A stretch of 38,708 nt of DNA from Desulfobulbaceae bacterium (GTDB lineage Bacteria > Desulfobacterota > Desulfobulbia > Desulfobulbales > VMSU01), in contig VMSU01000106.1 in assembly GCA_013792005.1 (NCBI GenBank), forward strand, positions 1-38,708, read 5' to 3'. Below are positions 23,527 through 32,564 of this stretch, piece after piece; within the stretch, counting starts at the first letter, position 1, and each line of letters opens with the position of its first letter. Below the pieces are notes generated by a model. It ran no database searches. It saw only the letters and a list, made by a program, of their open reading frames with translations, and was not told the origin of the DNA. Both the position numbers and the translations under genes were made by a program.

Positions 23527-25800
23527 CTATCTTATGGTATCGAGCAATGCTTTGGCCGCGTCTTTTTCTGGAAAATTTGGCGAGTGTAACGCTTTATTTA
23601 ATGCTTCCCGAGCTTGATCAAGCTTGCCATCCCCTTTTAAGGCCATGGCCATGTGATAATTGAAGGTTGGATTCTGAGGCTCGGCGTCAAGGGCCTGTTG
23701 AAACTGACTTGCCGCCAGGCTGTATGATTTTCGTTGGAGATGGATGAATCCCAAGGTGTCGCTGACGCTGGCCTCTTCCGGCAGTTCGCTCTTGGCGACC
23801 ATGGCCAGGCGAAGGGCCTCTCCCTGGTCAGCTTGTGGGTCTTGGCTCATCAGCCAAGCCAGATTGTTGGCGGCAACACCGAGCTTGGGGTTGATTTCTA
23901 AGGCCTGGCGGTAGGATTGTTGGGCTGCTGCACTGTCACCGCTCTGCTCCTGTAAGGTGCCTAATGCCATGATGGCGGGAACAAATTTCGGTTGGGTCTT
24001 GAGGAGATTTTGATACTCGCTGATCGCCTCTTGGGCGCGGTTGGTGACGACCATGATCTTGGCAATCTGCATCGAGGGTTGGGGAGCGTCGGGGGTAAGT
24101 TTCTGGACAGACTGTAGGGTCGTGATGGCTTCGGGGTAGAGTTTTTGTTCAGCCTGCAGGGTGCCAAGAAGCATTAAGTGGCCTGGGGTGTTTGGTGCGG
24201 CTTCCACCTGTTGCGCTACCCGCTCCAGAGCGCTGGCCTGATCTTTATTTTGGATGAGGATGGCCACAAGTATGGCCAAGGCCTGGCTGTGATCGGGGTT
24301 CAACTTGAGAATGCTCTCGAGATCATCCTTGGCTGTATCTGTTTGTTTGAGCGCAAGGGCGCAACGAGCCCTGTTGAGTAGGACCTCCGAGTTGTTGGGC
24401 AAAGTCTTTCCCATCTCGGAGTAGAGCTTGAAGGCTTTTTTGTAGTCTTTCGAGCCATAGAGGCTCTGGCCAATGATAATAGCCGCCCGGAAATTATTAG
24501 GTCTTAATCGCAAGGCTATGCCCGCTTCTTTGCCAGCGTTTTCGAAGTCATTGTTCAGTAATAGATGCTGGGCCATGAGTGCGTGGGCGTCAGAGTTGTT
24601 TGGTGATAGGCGCACTGCCTCGGTTGCCGCTTTTTGGGAGAGTTCGAACTCTCTTAAATCCAGATGGGCGAGGCCCTTCTGGTAGTATGCTTCGCCCCAT
24701 TCCGGTTGTTCTTTGATCAGGGGGTCCAGGAGGGCCAGGGCCTCTTGTTGCTTGTCGTCTCTGATCAATAACTTGGCCTGGACCAGGTTGGCTCGGCCAT
24801 GTTTGGGGTTGGCTTTAAGAATCGTATCGACTTCGGCCTTGGCCTTGTCATAGAGCTGGCGATCAAAATAGAGGTCAGCGAGCATCGCTTGGACATTCGT
24901 TGGTTGGGCCGATTTGCCAAGGGCTTCCTTGAGTTGTGCCTCGGCTTCGTCGTATTTTCGCTGTTGTTTGTAGATGTCGGCCTGGAGGAGATTGAAGTCC
25001 GGATTTTTTGGGTCTTTCTCGATGCCTTGGGCAATGATCTCTTGCGCCTTGTCGGCACTGTTGTTCTGCAGGTAGAACGAGGCTAAGGAGAAATAGGGGC
25101 CTGCGGAGGCGGGAAATTTATCCTTCATGGCCTTGAGCTGCGTTTCGGCCTGATCTGTCTGTTTGCGGCTGATATAAAAGCTGGCCAAGGCCTGATGGAA
25201 GGAGATGTTGTCCGGTTCAAGTTCGATAGCCTTGCGCAAGGCCTGCTCCGCCTCATCCAGTTTGTCGAGAGCAGCGTAGACCTTGGCGCGGGTCAGGTAG
25301 AGTCTGGCCATGTCCGGTGATTGGGCGATGGCATCGTTGATCGCCTTGTCGGCCTCATCAAGCTTTTTGTCGGTAAGGTCGAGATTGGCCTTAAGCGCCA
25401 GTCCTTCGGTATGGGCAGGATCTTTTGCCAGTAGATTATTCAACTGTTCGCGACTCTTTTCCGGTTGCCGGGCGAGGAAGAGGATTTCAGCGCTCTTGAG
25501 CAAGGCATCCAGGTTGTCGGGGTTGAGGGTGGCGGCACGGGTCAACTCGTTTAAGGCGTTGGCCGGTTCCTGGGTTTCGAGGTAGAGGAGGCCAAGCTGA
25601 TAGCGGGCCTCAGCGTATTTGGGATCAATCTGGATGGCGTTTTTGAATTCCAGGACAGCGGCTTTGGGGTTGTCTTGTTTGACATACTCCATGCCCTTGT
25701 CGAAATGGGTAACTTTTTCTTTCTCTTTGTCTTTACAGCCGGTGAGCAGGGAAAAGAGAATGAGGAGACTACAGAGAAAGGGAAGGTATTTTTTCGACAA
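23527..25800 (-). CDS. TPR-repeat lipoprotein, PrsT-like (XrtA/PEP-CTERM system)
   Basis: 757 aa when started at TTG 25800. A lipoprotein signal peptide (YLPFLCSLLILFSLLTGC) is followed by about 20 tetratricopeptide repeats with the usual A-x-Y/F and P spacing (for example AAVLEFKNAIQIDPKYAEAR and EAEQALRKAIELEPDN). It is probably an outer-membrane-attached scaffold facing the periplasm. A similar TPR lipoprotein (PrsT family) accompanies XrtA/PEP-CTERM EPS loci, and this gene is divergent from such a locus, which supports that name without proving it. The frame is open to an ATG at 25872, but AGGAG lies 7 bases before the TTG and gives a clean signal peptide. Confidence 0.85.
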   Translation of the reverse strand: MSKKYLPFLCSLLILFSLLTGCKDKEKEKVTHFDKGMEYVKQDNPKAAVLEFKNAIQIDPKYAEARYQLGLLYLETQEPANALNELTRAATLNPDNLDALLKSAEILFLARQPEKSREQLNNLLAKDPAHTEGLALKANLDLTDKKLDEADKAINDAIAQSPDMARLYLTRAKVYAALDKLDEAEQALRKAIELEPDNISFHQALASFYISRKQTDQAETQLKAMKDKFPASAGPYFSLASFYLQNNSADKAQEIIAQGIEKDPKNPDFNLLQADIYKQQRKYDEAEAQLKEALGKSAQPTNVQAMLADLYFDRQLYDKAKAEVDTILKANPKHGRANLVQAKLLIRDDKQQEALALLDPLIKEQPEWGEAYYQKGLAHLDLREFELSQKAATEAVRLSPNNSDAHALMAQHLLLNNDFENAGKEAGIALRLRPNNFRAAIIIGQSLYGSKDYKKAFKLYSEMGKTLPNNSEVLLNRARCALALKQTDTAKDDLESILKLNPDHSQALAILVAILIQNKDQASALERVAQQVEAAPNTPGHLMLLGTLQAEQKLYPEAITTLQSVQKLTPDAPQPSMQIAKIMVVTNRAQEAISEYQNLLKTQPKFVPAIMALGTLQEQSGDSAAAQQSYRQALEINPKLGVAANNLAWLMSQDPQADQGEALRLAMVAKSELPEEASVSDTLGFIHLQRKSYSLAASQFQQALDAEPQNPTFNYHMAMALKGDGKLDQAREALNKALHSPNFPEKDAAKALLDTIR

Positions 25801-26189
25801 TGTCGTACTCCTGTAATTGGTTGATTCTTGAAAGGTGGAATGAATTTTGGGTGGCCCGAAAAAATTAAGCAAGAGCTAGTTTAGGTTTTTAATATGTCAG
25901 ATGGGCAGTAAAAAAACAACAGGTTTGTTTGGTTGCACTTCTGTGGCAGAGGGCGTGTTAAAAAATGTTAACCCGGTATATTTTATTGCAAAAAAAAGAA
26001 ATCCCACCTAGGCTATAATACGGTGGTGCTAGGCGTCCATGCTTTTTGGGGTGTTAAGGGAAGCTTGCTTCAGAAGAGGTGGGCATGTCTCGTAGAATTT
26101 TAGTTAGGTTAGAGACCATCAAGAATGTTGTGACTGGGCATGGTAGTGGAGTGTGGTGAGCGTGACGCTGAAAATGAGGAGACGATATC
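25801..26189. other. Divergent intergenic region between TPR lipoprotein and EPS export genes
   Basis: 388 bases, AT-rich, no gene. AGGAG (minus strand, 25808-25812) is the Shine-Dalgarno of the TPR gene. TATAAT at 26014-26019 could be a -10 box but has no -35 at proper spacing. GTTAAAAAATGTTAAC at 25957-25972 is a short dyad that could be an operator. The promoters of both directions should lie here. Confidence 0.45.
25808..25812 (-). promoter_or_regulatory. Shine-Dalgarno fixing a TTG start
   Basis: Minus-strand AGGAG, 7 bases before TTG at 25800. It favours the TTG over the upstream ATG at 25872 as the start of the TPR lipoprotein, because it puts the lipoprotein signal sequence at the very N-terminus. 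Confidence 0.65.
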
Positions 26190-26804
26190 ATGGTTAGATT
26201 GGCACAAGTGGCGTTGAGAGGGTTGTTTGGGGTTGGGATTTTTTTTATCCTCTTGTCGTTGGTATGGGTGGGAGAAGCTTTGGCAGGTGAGGGAAGCCCC
26301 GCATCCGGTGGTGAGGCTCAATCCGAGTATGTTATCGGTCTTGGCGATCAGCTGCAGATAATGGTATGGAAGGAGCCAGAGCTTGCTCAGTCCATGTCGG
26401 TTCGTATTGATGGTCGGATATCGCTGCCGTTAGTTGGTGATGTGGAAGCGGCAGGTAAGACGATCCGTGAATTGAAGAAAGTACTGGAAGAAAAATACGG
26501 GGCTGTGATCGCCGAGCCGGCAGTGTCGGTGATGCTGGTTCAGAGCAAGAGCTGGCGGTACTATATTATCGGCCAGATCAAGCAACCTGGTGAATTTCCT
26601 ATTGATTTTCCTATCACCGTGCTTCAGGCTTTAGCCAAGAGCGGCGGTTTTCTGGAGTGGGCCAAGACTGATCGGATCTCAATTGTTCGGCATGAGGGTG
26701 GAAAAGAGACTATTGTCCCCTTCAATTATGAGGCCTTGGTCAATGGCCAGAATCTGCCGCAGAACGCTCTGGTTAAGCCGGGCGATACCATTATCGTGCC
26801 ATGA
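26190..26804 (+). CDS. Polysaccharide export protein, Wza-like (XrtA-system type)
   Basis: 204 aa periplasmic/outer-membrane polysaccharide export protein. An N-terminal signal peptide ends near GEALAGEG. The export domain follows (YVIGLGDQLQIMVWKEPELA, VRIDGRISLPLVGDVEAAGKT), then a SLBB-like part (YYIIGQIKQPGEFPIDFPIT, ALAKSGGFLEWAKTDRI, LVKPGDTIIVP). It is shorter than Wza and fits the PEP-CTERM-associated exporter family. No lipobox Cys is evident. GAGGAG precedes the start. It is the first gene of the EPS operon. Confidence 0.93.
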   Translation: MVRLAQVALRGLFGVGIFFILLSLVWVGEALAGEGSPASGGEAQSEYVIGLGDQLQIMVWKEPELAQSMSVRIDGRISLPLVGDVEAAGKTIRELKKVLEEKYGAVIAEPAVSVMLVQSKSWRYYIIGQIKQPGEFPIDFPITVLQALAKSGGFLEWAKTDRISIVRHEGGKETIVPFNYEALVNGQNLPQNALVKPGDTIIVP

Positions 26805-26858
26805 TTTAGTGCTGGTGGCTTGCCGTGAACTACATCTATTTTTCAGGATAAGCGAATC

Positions 26859-28340
26859 ATGAAAATGAATGCTTACATGTTTCGAGTTGTTATGGTCCAA
26901 AGAGTTGGAGTTGTTGCCTTGGTTGTGGCATTGAATACAATTGTTACGCCGGAGTATTCCATTGCCCGGCAGAATATTTTGACCGGTGCTATGGCGGTTG
27001 GTTCCAACTACGACTCCAATGTGTATAAATCTGATAATTATCGAAAAGGGGAATGGAAGAGTCTGCTGGCTCCTCAGTTTACCCTTACTTCCAAAGGGTT
27101 GACTGATAGCTTGGCTCTGACTTATGCCCCTAACTTTGGCTACAATTTTCGCCGTGAAGATGATGAGATGGTCCATGCTTTGTCATTGCTTGCCGACAAG
27201 GGGCTGTCGTCTCGGTGGCGGGTAAAGGTGAACGGTGATTATACCAATAGTGATACCTTGCGCTTTGAGACAGATCAAAAGAACTTGAATGTTACACAGA
27301 ATTTTATTCGAGCGGATGCACCGACCCAGGCCGATATTGTCCGAATATTGTTTCCGGAGTTGTCCTGGGACCCGACCATTCATTTGGGTTATGTTGTTTC
27401 TCAGTTTCAAAAGCGTTATGACGCCGTAAGTGCTTCAGAACGACAACAGGTTGATCGATTGTTGTTTGAGGGTAGTGGTGGCAGGCAACGGTATTGGACG
27501 TCATCAATGGCTGTAGTCTCAGAGTATGAGTTTGCCGAAAAGAGTCTTTTGTCCTTAGGTTATCGTTTTGCCAGCCAGGATAGCAAGAGCGGTAACTTGA
27601 CCGATCATGTCGAGCAGGCGCCAAGTGTTTTGATCGCTTATCAGTTTAACCCTCAGTGGCGTGCGGAATTGGGGTATGATCTGACCTTTAACACCTATGA
27701 CACTTCGGACGACAGCACTGCCAATCGCCCCCATCTGCAGGTAGACTTTCAGATCTCCCCCAGGAATCTGGTGTTTTGGAATTATACCTACCAGCAGATT
27801 ATCTTCGATGGGACTCAGAGTGACATCACGGACCAGAGTGTCGATCTTGGTTGGAAACATAGTTTTGATCAGCGGACGGCGCTTACGGCAGGCCTTGGCA
27901 CTGCGTATTTAAGTCGCGATCTTTCGGTAGATGAACGCGAGTATAGTTTGGATCTTGGTTTGAGCCGAACCTTTGAAAAAGGGGTCCTTGCCGTAACTGG
28001 TAATGTGGTTACTGCCGAGGATGACCAGGTTGGGGGATGGGATAAGTCTCGGCGTTCATGGGAACTTGGCAGCAATATGAGCTACGCGTTGAGACAGAAT
28101 TTATCGTCAAACGGCCACGTTTCCTATGGACAGTGGCGTTCTTGGTCATTGAACACCCAGAACAACTATGATCAGCTTCAGGCAGGCGCGGGGTTGAGTT
28201 ATGGTTTGAATCGTTGGTTCACTCTGTCTCTTGATTATAATTACTCTTTGTTTGACACGGCCGAGGCTTTATTGGATGATTACACTGAACATTTGGTTTC
28301 GATCAAGCTTTTAGCCGCTAAGGAATTGTGGCGCTGGTAG
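26859..28340 (+). CDS. XrtA-system outer-membrane beta-barrel protein
   Basis: 493 aa. A hydrophobic N-terminus (VGVVALVVALNTIV) is followed by many alternating amphipathic beta strands with aromatic girdles (ALTYAPNFGYNFRR, LSLGYRFASQDSKS, LVFWNYTYQQIIF, LSLDYNYSLFDTAE). It ends in an aromatic residue (KELWRW), as expected of an outer-membrane barrel. It matches the PEP-CTERM-associated hypothetical barrel family by length, pattern and position behind the export gene. It probably forms or supports the EPS exit pore, since the Wza-like protein is short. Confidence 0.85.
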   Translation: MKMNAYMFRVVMVQRVGVVALVVALNTIVTPEYSIARQNILTGAMAVGSNYDSNVYKSDNYRKGEWKSLLAPQFTLTSKGLTDSLALTYAPNFGYNFRREDDEMVHALSLLADKGLSSRWRVKVNGDYTNSDTLRFETDQKNLNVTQNFIRADAPTQADIVRILFPELSWDPTIHLGYVVSQFQKRYDAVSASERQQVDRLLFEGSGGRQRYWTSSMAVVSEYEFAEKSLLSLGYRFASQDSKSGNLTDHVEQAPSVLIAYQFNPQWRAELGYDLTFNTYDTSDDSTANRPHLQVDFQISPRNLVFWNYTYQQIIFDGTQSDITDQSVDLGWKHSFDQRTALTAGLGTAYLSRDLSVDEREYSLDLGLSRTFEKGVLAVTGNVVTAEDDQVGGWDKSRRSWELGSNMSYALRQNLSSNGHVSYGQWRSWSLNTQNNYDQLQAGAGLSYGLNRWFTLSLDYNYSLFDTAEALLDDYTEHLVSIKLLAAKELWRW

Positions 28341-28357
28341 GGCAATAAGGAGCAGGA

Positions 28358-29971
28358 ATGGAACAGCAGCAAAGGCAACAGATAAAAAAATATATTGATC
28401 TGATCGTCCGGCGGAACAGGATTATTATCTCATGTGCTTTGGTGGGGATTGTCATCGGTCTTGGTGTCTATCTCAAGATGCCGAAGGTTTACGAGTCGAC
28501 GGCCCTGTTGATTTATCAGCGGGCCAAGATTGATTCCGGTAATAAAGCGACATTACGGCCAGGGGATGTCGCTACCGAGATTCAGGAGATGGTTGCGACC
28601 TTGAGTCAACAGGTCACCAGTCGGACCAGTTTGGAGGCAATGGTAAAGCAATTTAGTCTCTATCCGGAGATGTTACAGAAGTTGCCCATGGAGGATGTGG
28701 TTGACCTGATGCGGAAGAGGGACATCTCTATTAATGTTGGCAGTAAGGGGCAAGGGGATGTTTTTAGAGTATCCTATGCTGGAAGCAATCCTAAAAAGGT
28801 TTCCCAAGTGGCTAATGCCCTAGCCGCTCGTTTTATTGAAGAGAATTTACGCTATCGGGAGGAGAGAGCATCGGAGACCTCGGCCTATGTCGGGGATGAG
28901 TTGGAGCTTTCCAAAAAGAATCTCGACCAAAAAGAAGAGATCATGCGGGATTATAAGTTGAAGTATTATAATGAGATGCCGCAACAGTTCGATGCCAACT
29001 CGGCCCGTTTGATCGCCCTGCAGACCCAATTTCAAAGTAACCGGAACAGTATCCAGGACTTAGCGCGAACTAAGGTACTGATTCAAGAGCAGATCACTCT
29101 CCGTAAGGAGGCTTTGTCGCAGATGAATTATATATCGTCACGGCAGGGAGAAGCGGTGAAGCAGAACGGAGCTATGGTTGGAGGCCCGCTTGCTGAATTG
29201 GCCCAGGCTCGGCAGCAATTAGCGGATCTTCAGCTCCGCTATACCGAGACCCACCCTGAGGTAAAGCGGATGCAAAAGAAAGTGACCGCACTGGAAGAGA
29301 GCTCGGCCGGATTGGCGCAAGGAGCAGGAACTGAGGCGGCCGGTGGGACTGGTGTCAGCCAAGGGGCTATGATCCGTGACAATCAAATTGATGAGTTGAT
29401 TCTGCAATTCAAAAAAGTAGATCTGGACATCATGAGTTTGAATCAAGAAAGTGAGGGGCTCAAGAAACAGATAGCTCAATATGAACAGTGGTTGAGCATG
29501 ACGCCGGTTAGAGAGGCGGAGTGGACTGCCTTGACCCGTGATTATCAGCAATTGAGTGAAAATTATCAAAAGCTTGTTGCCAGGAATCTGGATGCCGGGG
29601 CTGCGGAAAGCCTGGAGCGTCGGCAAAAGGGAAGTCAATTCAAGATTGTTGACTCGGCGTACCTGCCGGAGAAACCAACCCGTCCGGATTTTAAGAAGAT
29701 CATGCTCATGGCCTTGGGGGTGGGAGTGGGTGTAGGTTGCGCCCTTGCCTTTCTGCTTGAGATGCGAGACTCTTCGTTTCGGGATGTCTCAGAAATTGAA
29801 TCCTATCTGCAGCTACCAGTTGTGTGCGCTATTCCCCTGGTTGAAAATGATATGGATATCAGGGCCAAACGACGCAAGGCTATCCTTTGGTGGACGCTGG
29901 TAGCGGTGTTGCTGCTTGGTATCCTGGGGGGGATGGCCTACCTCTACAAGACAGGTCGGATTATTGTCTGA
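28358..29971 (+). CDS. XrtA-system polysaccharide chain-length determinant
   Basis: 537 aa Wzz/GumC-type inner-membrane co-polymerase. TM1 at about 20-38 (IIISCALVGIVIGLGVYL), TM2 near 448-465 (MALGVGVGVGCALAFLLEM) and an extra C-terminal TM (ILWWTLVAVLLLGILGGMAYL). A coiled-coil periplasmic domain lies between them (ELSKKNLDQKEEIMRDYKL, ADLQLRYTETHPEVKRMQKK). The proline-rich segment YLPEKPTRPDF before TM2 is typical. The third TM fits the PEP-CTERM subfamily. AGGAG precedes the start. It works with the tyrosine kinase gene downstream. Confidence 0.93.
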   Translation: MEQQQRQQIKKYIDLIVRRNRIIISCALVGIVIGLGVYLKMPKVYESTALLIYQRAKIDSGNKATLRPGDVATEIQEMVATLSQQVTSRTSLEAMVKQFSLYPEMLQKLPMEDVVDLMRKRDISINVGSKGQGDVFRVSYAGSNPKKVSQVANALAARFIEENLRYREERASETSAYVGDELELSKKNLDQKEEIMRDYKLKYYNEMPQQFDANSARLIALQTQFQSNRNSIQDLARTKVLIQEQITLRKEALSQMNYISSRQGEAVKQNGAMVGGPLAELAQARQQLADLQLRYTETHPEVKRMQKKVTALEESSAGLAQGAGTEAAGGTGVSQGAMIRDNQIDELILQFKKVDLDIMSLNQESEGLKKQIAQYEQWLSMTPVREAEWTALTRDYQQLSENYQKLVARNLDAGAAESLERRQKGSQFKIVDSAYLPEKPTRPDFKKIMLMALGVGVGVGCALAFLLEMRDSSFRDVSEIESYLQLPVVCAIPLVENDMDIRAKRRKAILWWTLVAVLLLGILGGMAYLYKTGRIIV

Positions 29972-29976
29972 TGCGC

Positions 29977-30298
29977 CGTAACTGCTTAGAAGGTTTTCGG
30001 TTTGCGGTTGACAGTTGACGGGGAGTGATCCTATCAATAGCGGATGGCACACTAATATCAAGTATCATAAGATGAATCATAGCTAGTTGATTCTTTTGAC
30101 CGTGACAATCTCGCAAAAAGTCCGGGGATGGCTAAGCAAAAGGTGCGATATACAAGGCGCGAGGTGTGTTTTGTGAGTGAGGCCATACATATGGTATGCC
30201 GAACGAGCAAAACCGCCACGCAACGCAGTAGATCGGACTTTTTGCGACGCCATCAACTGTAAACCGGTAACTGAGCACCGCTAACCTAGGTAGTTACC
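29977..30298. repeat. Family A repeat containing a nested family B repeat
   Basis: This 322-base element fills the 330-base gap 29972-30301 inside the EPS operon. The outer arms are family A in inverted orientation: CGTAACTGCTTAG...GGTTTGCGGTTGACAG on the left, AAACCGGTAACTGAG...GGTAGTTACC on the right. Nested inside is family B at 30104-30254 (CTCGCAAAAAGTCCGG... to ...GGACTTTTTGCGACGCCATC), which matches 21454-21533 in inverted orientation with about 65 extra internal bases. No gene inside. It may form a strong RNA structure between the chain-length and ATPase genes. Confidence 0.7.
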
Positions 30299-30301
30299 TT
30301 T

Positions 30302-31321
30302 ATGTATGAAAATTACTACGGACTGACCAGTAAAGCCTTTGACTTGATCCCTGACCCGGACAAAGTTTACATGAGCGAGGCTCACGAGGAGGCCTTGGCG
30401 ATTCTTCGTTACGGGGTAATCGACCGTAAGGGATTTCTGTTGTTGACCGGTGGGGTCGGTACCGGAAAGACGACTCTGCTGCAACTTCTGGTAAAATCGT
30501 TAGACGCCAAGGTGCATCTTTGCTTGATCGCCAACCCCACCCTCTCCCTCAACGATTTTTATTACTATCTGGCAGCTAAATACGGTCTGCGTGAGTATGA
30601 GGGTAACAAGGCGAAATTTCTGCTCGATTTTGCCGATTTTCTTAAGCAATGCCGCGAGAACAAGGAACGGGTTCTTCTGATTATTGATGAAGCCCATGTC
30701 CTTCCGGTGGAGCTTCTGGAGGAGATTCGGCTGCTTTCGAACCAGGAGTATCAAGATTTCGGGGTGATGAGTGTTTTTTTGGTTGGCCAGCCGGAGTTGA
30801 ATGAGCGATTGGGTGATGCGCGACTTTTGCCCCTACGGCAACGGATTGGCATCCGGTTTCACCTCCAGCCGTTTGCTGAAGAGGAAACGAAACGCTACAT
30901 TCTCTTTCGCCTTGCTAAAGCCGGGGTTCAACGGGGGGATATCTTTAGTGACAATGCGATCCGTCTTATTCATACCGAAGGACATGGGGTGCCCCGTTTA
31001 ATCAATGTGCTCTGCGATCAGGCAATGCTTGCCGGTTTTGCAGAAGGAAAGCCGGTGATTGATGTCGCCATTATCAGGGATTGTGTGCGGGAGATTCGTA
31101 TACCAGGGGAGCAGATGTCTTTTTCCCCCTCAACGACTGTGGGGGTACCCTTGGTGGCGGAAAAGCCTAAACGTTCCGGTTTGTACCTTTGGGTGATTGC
31201 AGGACTTATTATCTTCATGGCAGGGGGCGCAGGCGCTCTTTATCTGTTTGAGCCGGAGATGTGCTTTAACTGGCTACAGCAGTTTGGGGATTTAAGGGAA
31301 ATCCTGAATTTTGGAAGGTAG
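30302..31321 (+). CDS. XrtA-system-associated ATPase (ExeA/GspA-like)
   Basis: 339 aa AAA-type ATPase. N-terminus MYENYYGLTSKAFDLIPDPD is typical of ExeA-like proteins. Walker A GGVGTGKTTLL (about 50-60), Walker B VLLIIDEAHVLPVELLEEIR, sensor-like LVGQPELNERL and the AAA lid with RLINVLCDQAMLAGFAEG. A single C-terminal TM (YLWVIAGLIIFMAGGAGALY) anchors it in the inner membrane; the peptidoglycan-binding domain of ExeA is missing. Such genes are constant neighbours of XrtA EPS loci, with uncertain function. It begins directly after the repeat and has only TAGGTAG as ribosome-binding site, partly made by the repeat end. Confidence 0.92.
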   Translation: MYENYYGLTSKAFDLIPDPDKVYMSEAHEEALAILRYGVIDRKGFLLLTGGVGTGKTTLLQLLVKSLDAKVHLCLIANPTLSLNDFYYYLAAKYGLREYEGNKAKFLLDFADFLKQCRENKERVLLIIDEAHVLPVELLEEIRLLSNQEYQDFGVMSVFLVGQPELNERLGDARLLPLRQRIGIRFHLQPFAEEETKRYILFRLAKAGVQRGDIFSDNAIRLIHTEGHGVPRLINVLCDQAMLAGFAEGKPVIDVAIIRDCVREIRIPGEQMSFSPSTTVGVPLVAEKPKRSGLYLWVIAGLIIFMAGGAGALYLFEPEMCFNWLQQFGDLREILNFGR

Positions 31322-31381
31322 TAATATGAAGAACTAACGTGTTGGCTTGGGTCATGAAAGTATAATTATTGGAGAGCATGC

Positions 31382-32317
31382 GTGGGAAAAGTATTTAAGG
31401 CGTTACATAAAGCGCTGGGGGATGAGCACCAGGACAGTGTCCCTGTGAGCGAAAGAATGGCGCATGAGGAAGTGCATTTGCCTGGGGAGAGATCATCGGA
31501 GTCAGCAGCCACAACTGTTGAGCCACATATCCCAGCAGTAAAAGCACAGGAGGGCCACGCTCATGTTACGCCGTCTCATCAGGCAATTACTGGAGTTGAT
31601 GGCTGGGATGAGAAATTGAAGGCCTTCTCTGAACCTTTTTCCCCCTTGGCAGAGAATTTCAGGCTTCTGCGGACGCAGATACTCCACCCTCCCTCGGGTA
31701 GCCCGTTGCGAAAGATTTTAATCACCAGCACTGTCCCTGGAGTCGGCAAGAGCTTTGTTTGCGCGAATCTCGGAGTCTCCTTGGCCCAAGGCCTTGATCA
31801 ACATGCATTGATGGTTGATTGCGATCTCAGACGATCGCGGCTGGCCACTCTCTTTAACGTCAACGGGACGAGAGGGTTGGTCAATTATCTCCAGCAAGGG
31901 GAAGATCTTGGTGGGTTAATCGTCAAGACCGGGATGCGAAAGCTCTCGCTTATTCCTAGCGGACCAAGGCCTGCGAACCCTGCCGAGCTTTTGGGGTCTG
32001 CCAAAGTCGAGGCGATGTTTGCAGAGTTGGAAAGTCGTTATGATGATCGATTCATTCTTATCGATACCCCTCCCTCAGTGGTGGCCTCGGAAACGGCAGT
32101 TTTAGCCAAGCATGTGGATGGGGTTATTCTTGTCGTGCGTTGGGGGATGGGGGATAGGGAAACAATCAAGCAATTGGTGGAATCGTTAGGAGCTGAAAAG
32201 ATCATTGGTGTTGTCTTTAATGGTTACCAGGCGAATAAGCTGAGTGCCAAGATGTCGGGTTACGATGAGTACGGTTACTATGCCGCGGGTTATGCCGAAT
32301 ACTCAACCAAAGGATGA
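31382..32317 (+). CDS. XrtA-system tyrosine-protein kinase (BY-kinase)
   Basis: 311 aa cytoplasmic BY-kinase. A linker of about 80 residues leads to FRLLRTQI, then Walker A TSTVPGVGKSFVCANLG, Walker A' ALMVDCDLRRSR and Walker B RFILIDTPPS. The C-terminal tyrosine cluster (YDEYGYYAAGYAEY) is the autophosphorylation site that controls chain-length determinant oligomerisation and EPS polymerisation. Start GTG at 31382 is preceded by GGAGA. The activator TM domain is in the separate chain-length protein. Usual length for the family. Confidence 0.94.
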   Translation: MGKVFKALHKALGDEHQDSVPVSERMAHEEVHLPGERSSESAATTVEPHIPAVKAQEGHAHVTPSHQAITGVDGWDEKLKAFSEPFSPLAENFRLLRTQILHPPSGSPLRKILITSTVPGVGKSFVCANLGVSLAQGLDQHALMVDCDLRRSRLATLFNVNGTRGLVNYLQQGEDLGGLIVKTGMRKLSLIPSGPRPANPAELLGSAKVEAMFAELESRYDDRFILIDTPPSVVASETAVLAKHVDGVILVVRWGMGDRETIKQLVESLGAEKIIGVVFNGYQANKLSAKMSGYDEYGYYAAGYAEYSTKG

Positions 32318-32384
32318 TACAGGAACAGAGAGCTTAATCTATCAGCTACACTTGGCGAGGGCTTTGGCTTAATGCCTTTGACTT

Positions 32385-32513
32385 AAGGGACTCAGCAATT
32401 AATGATATACTGTTTGCCAAGTCTCGAATCATCCATCATATTTTTAGCTGGCATCTAGCGAGGAGCATGGATGACAGCATAGCTAGACAGCATTTTTATA
32501 ATTCCTAAGTGCC
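32385..32513. repeat. Family C intergenic repeat, degenerate copy
   Basis: In the 247-base gap between the kinase and sugar-transferase genes. The left end AAGGGACTCAGC...GATATACTGTTT and right end TATAATTCCTAAGTGCC resemble the ends of copy 1 at 17885-18070. The core CTGGCATCTAGCGAGGAGC resembles the CTGGATACCAGCTAGGAGC core. Degenerate enough that direct alignment is needed. Confidence 0.5.
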
Positions 32514-32564
32514 ATAGGTCTATTTGGCATTTTATGCAGGCATGACATTTCGGGTTGCCTGTTC

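Noticed and set aside
24799-25086. Plus-strand frame of 95 aa inside the TPR gene
   Set aside because: Antisense to regular TPR codons; no independent support.
25972-25990. Sigma-54 site before the Wza-like gene (GGTATATTTTATTGCA)
   Set aside because: Spacing between GG and GC is one base too long and the first element is poor.
26014-26019. TATAAT as a sigma-70 promoter of the EPS operon
   Set aside because: No -35 element at 16-18 bases; only A-rich sequence there, so I list it as a possibility in the intergenic note and not as a promoter.
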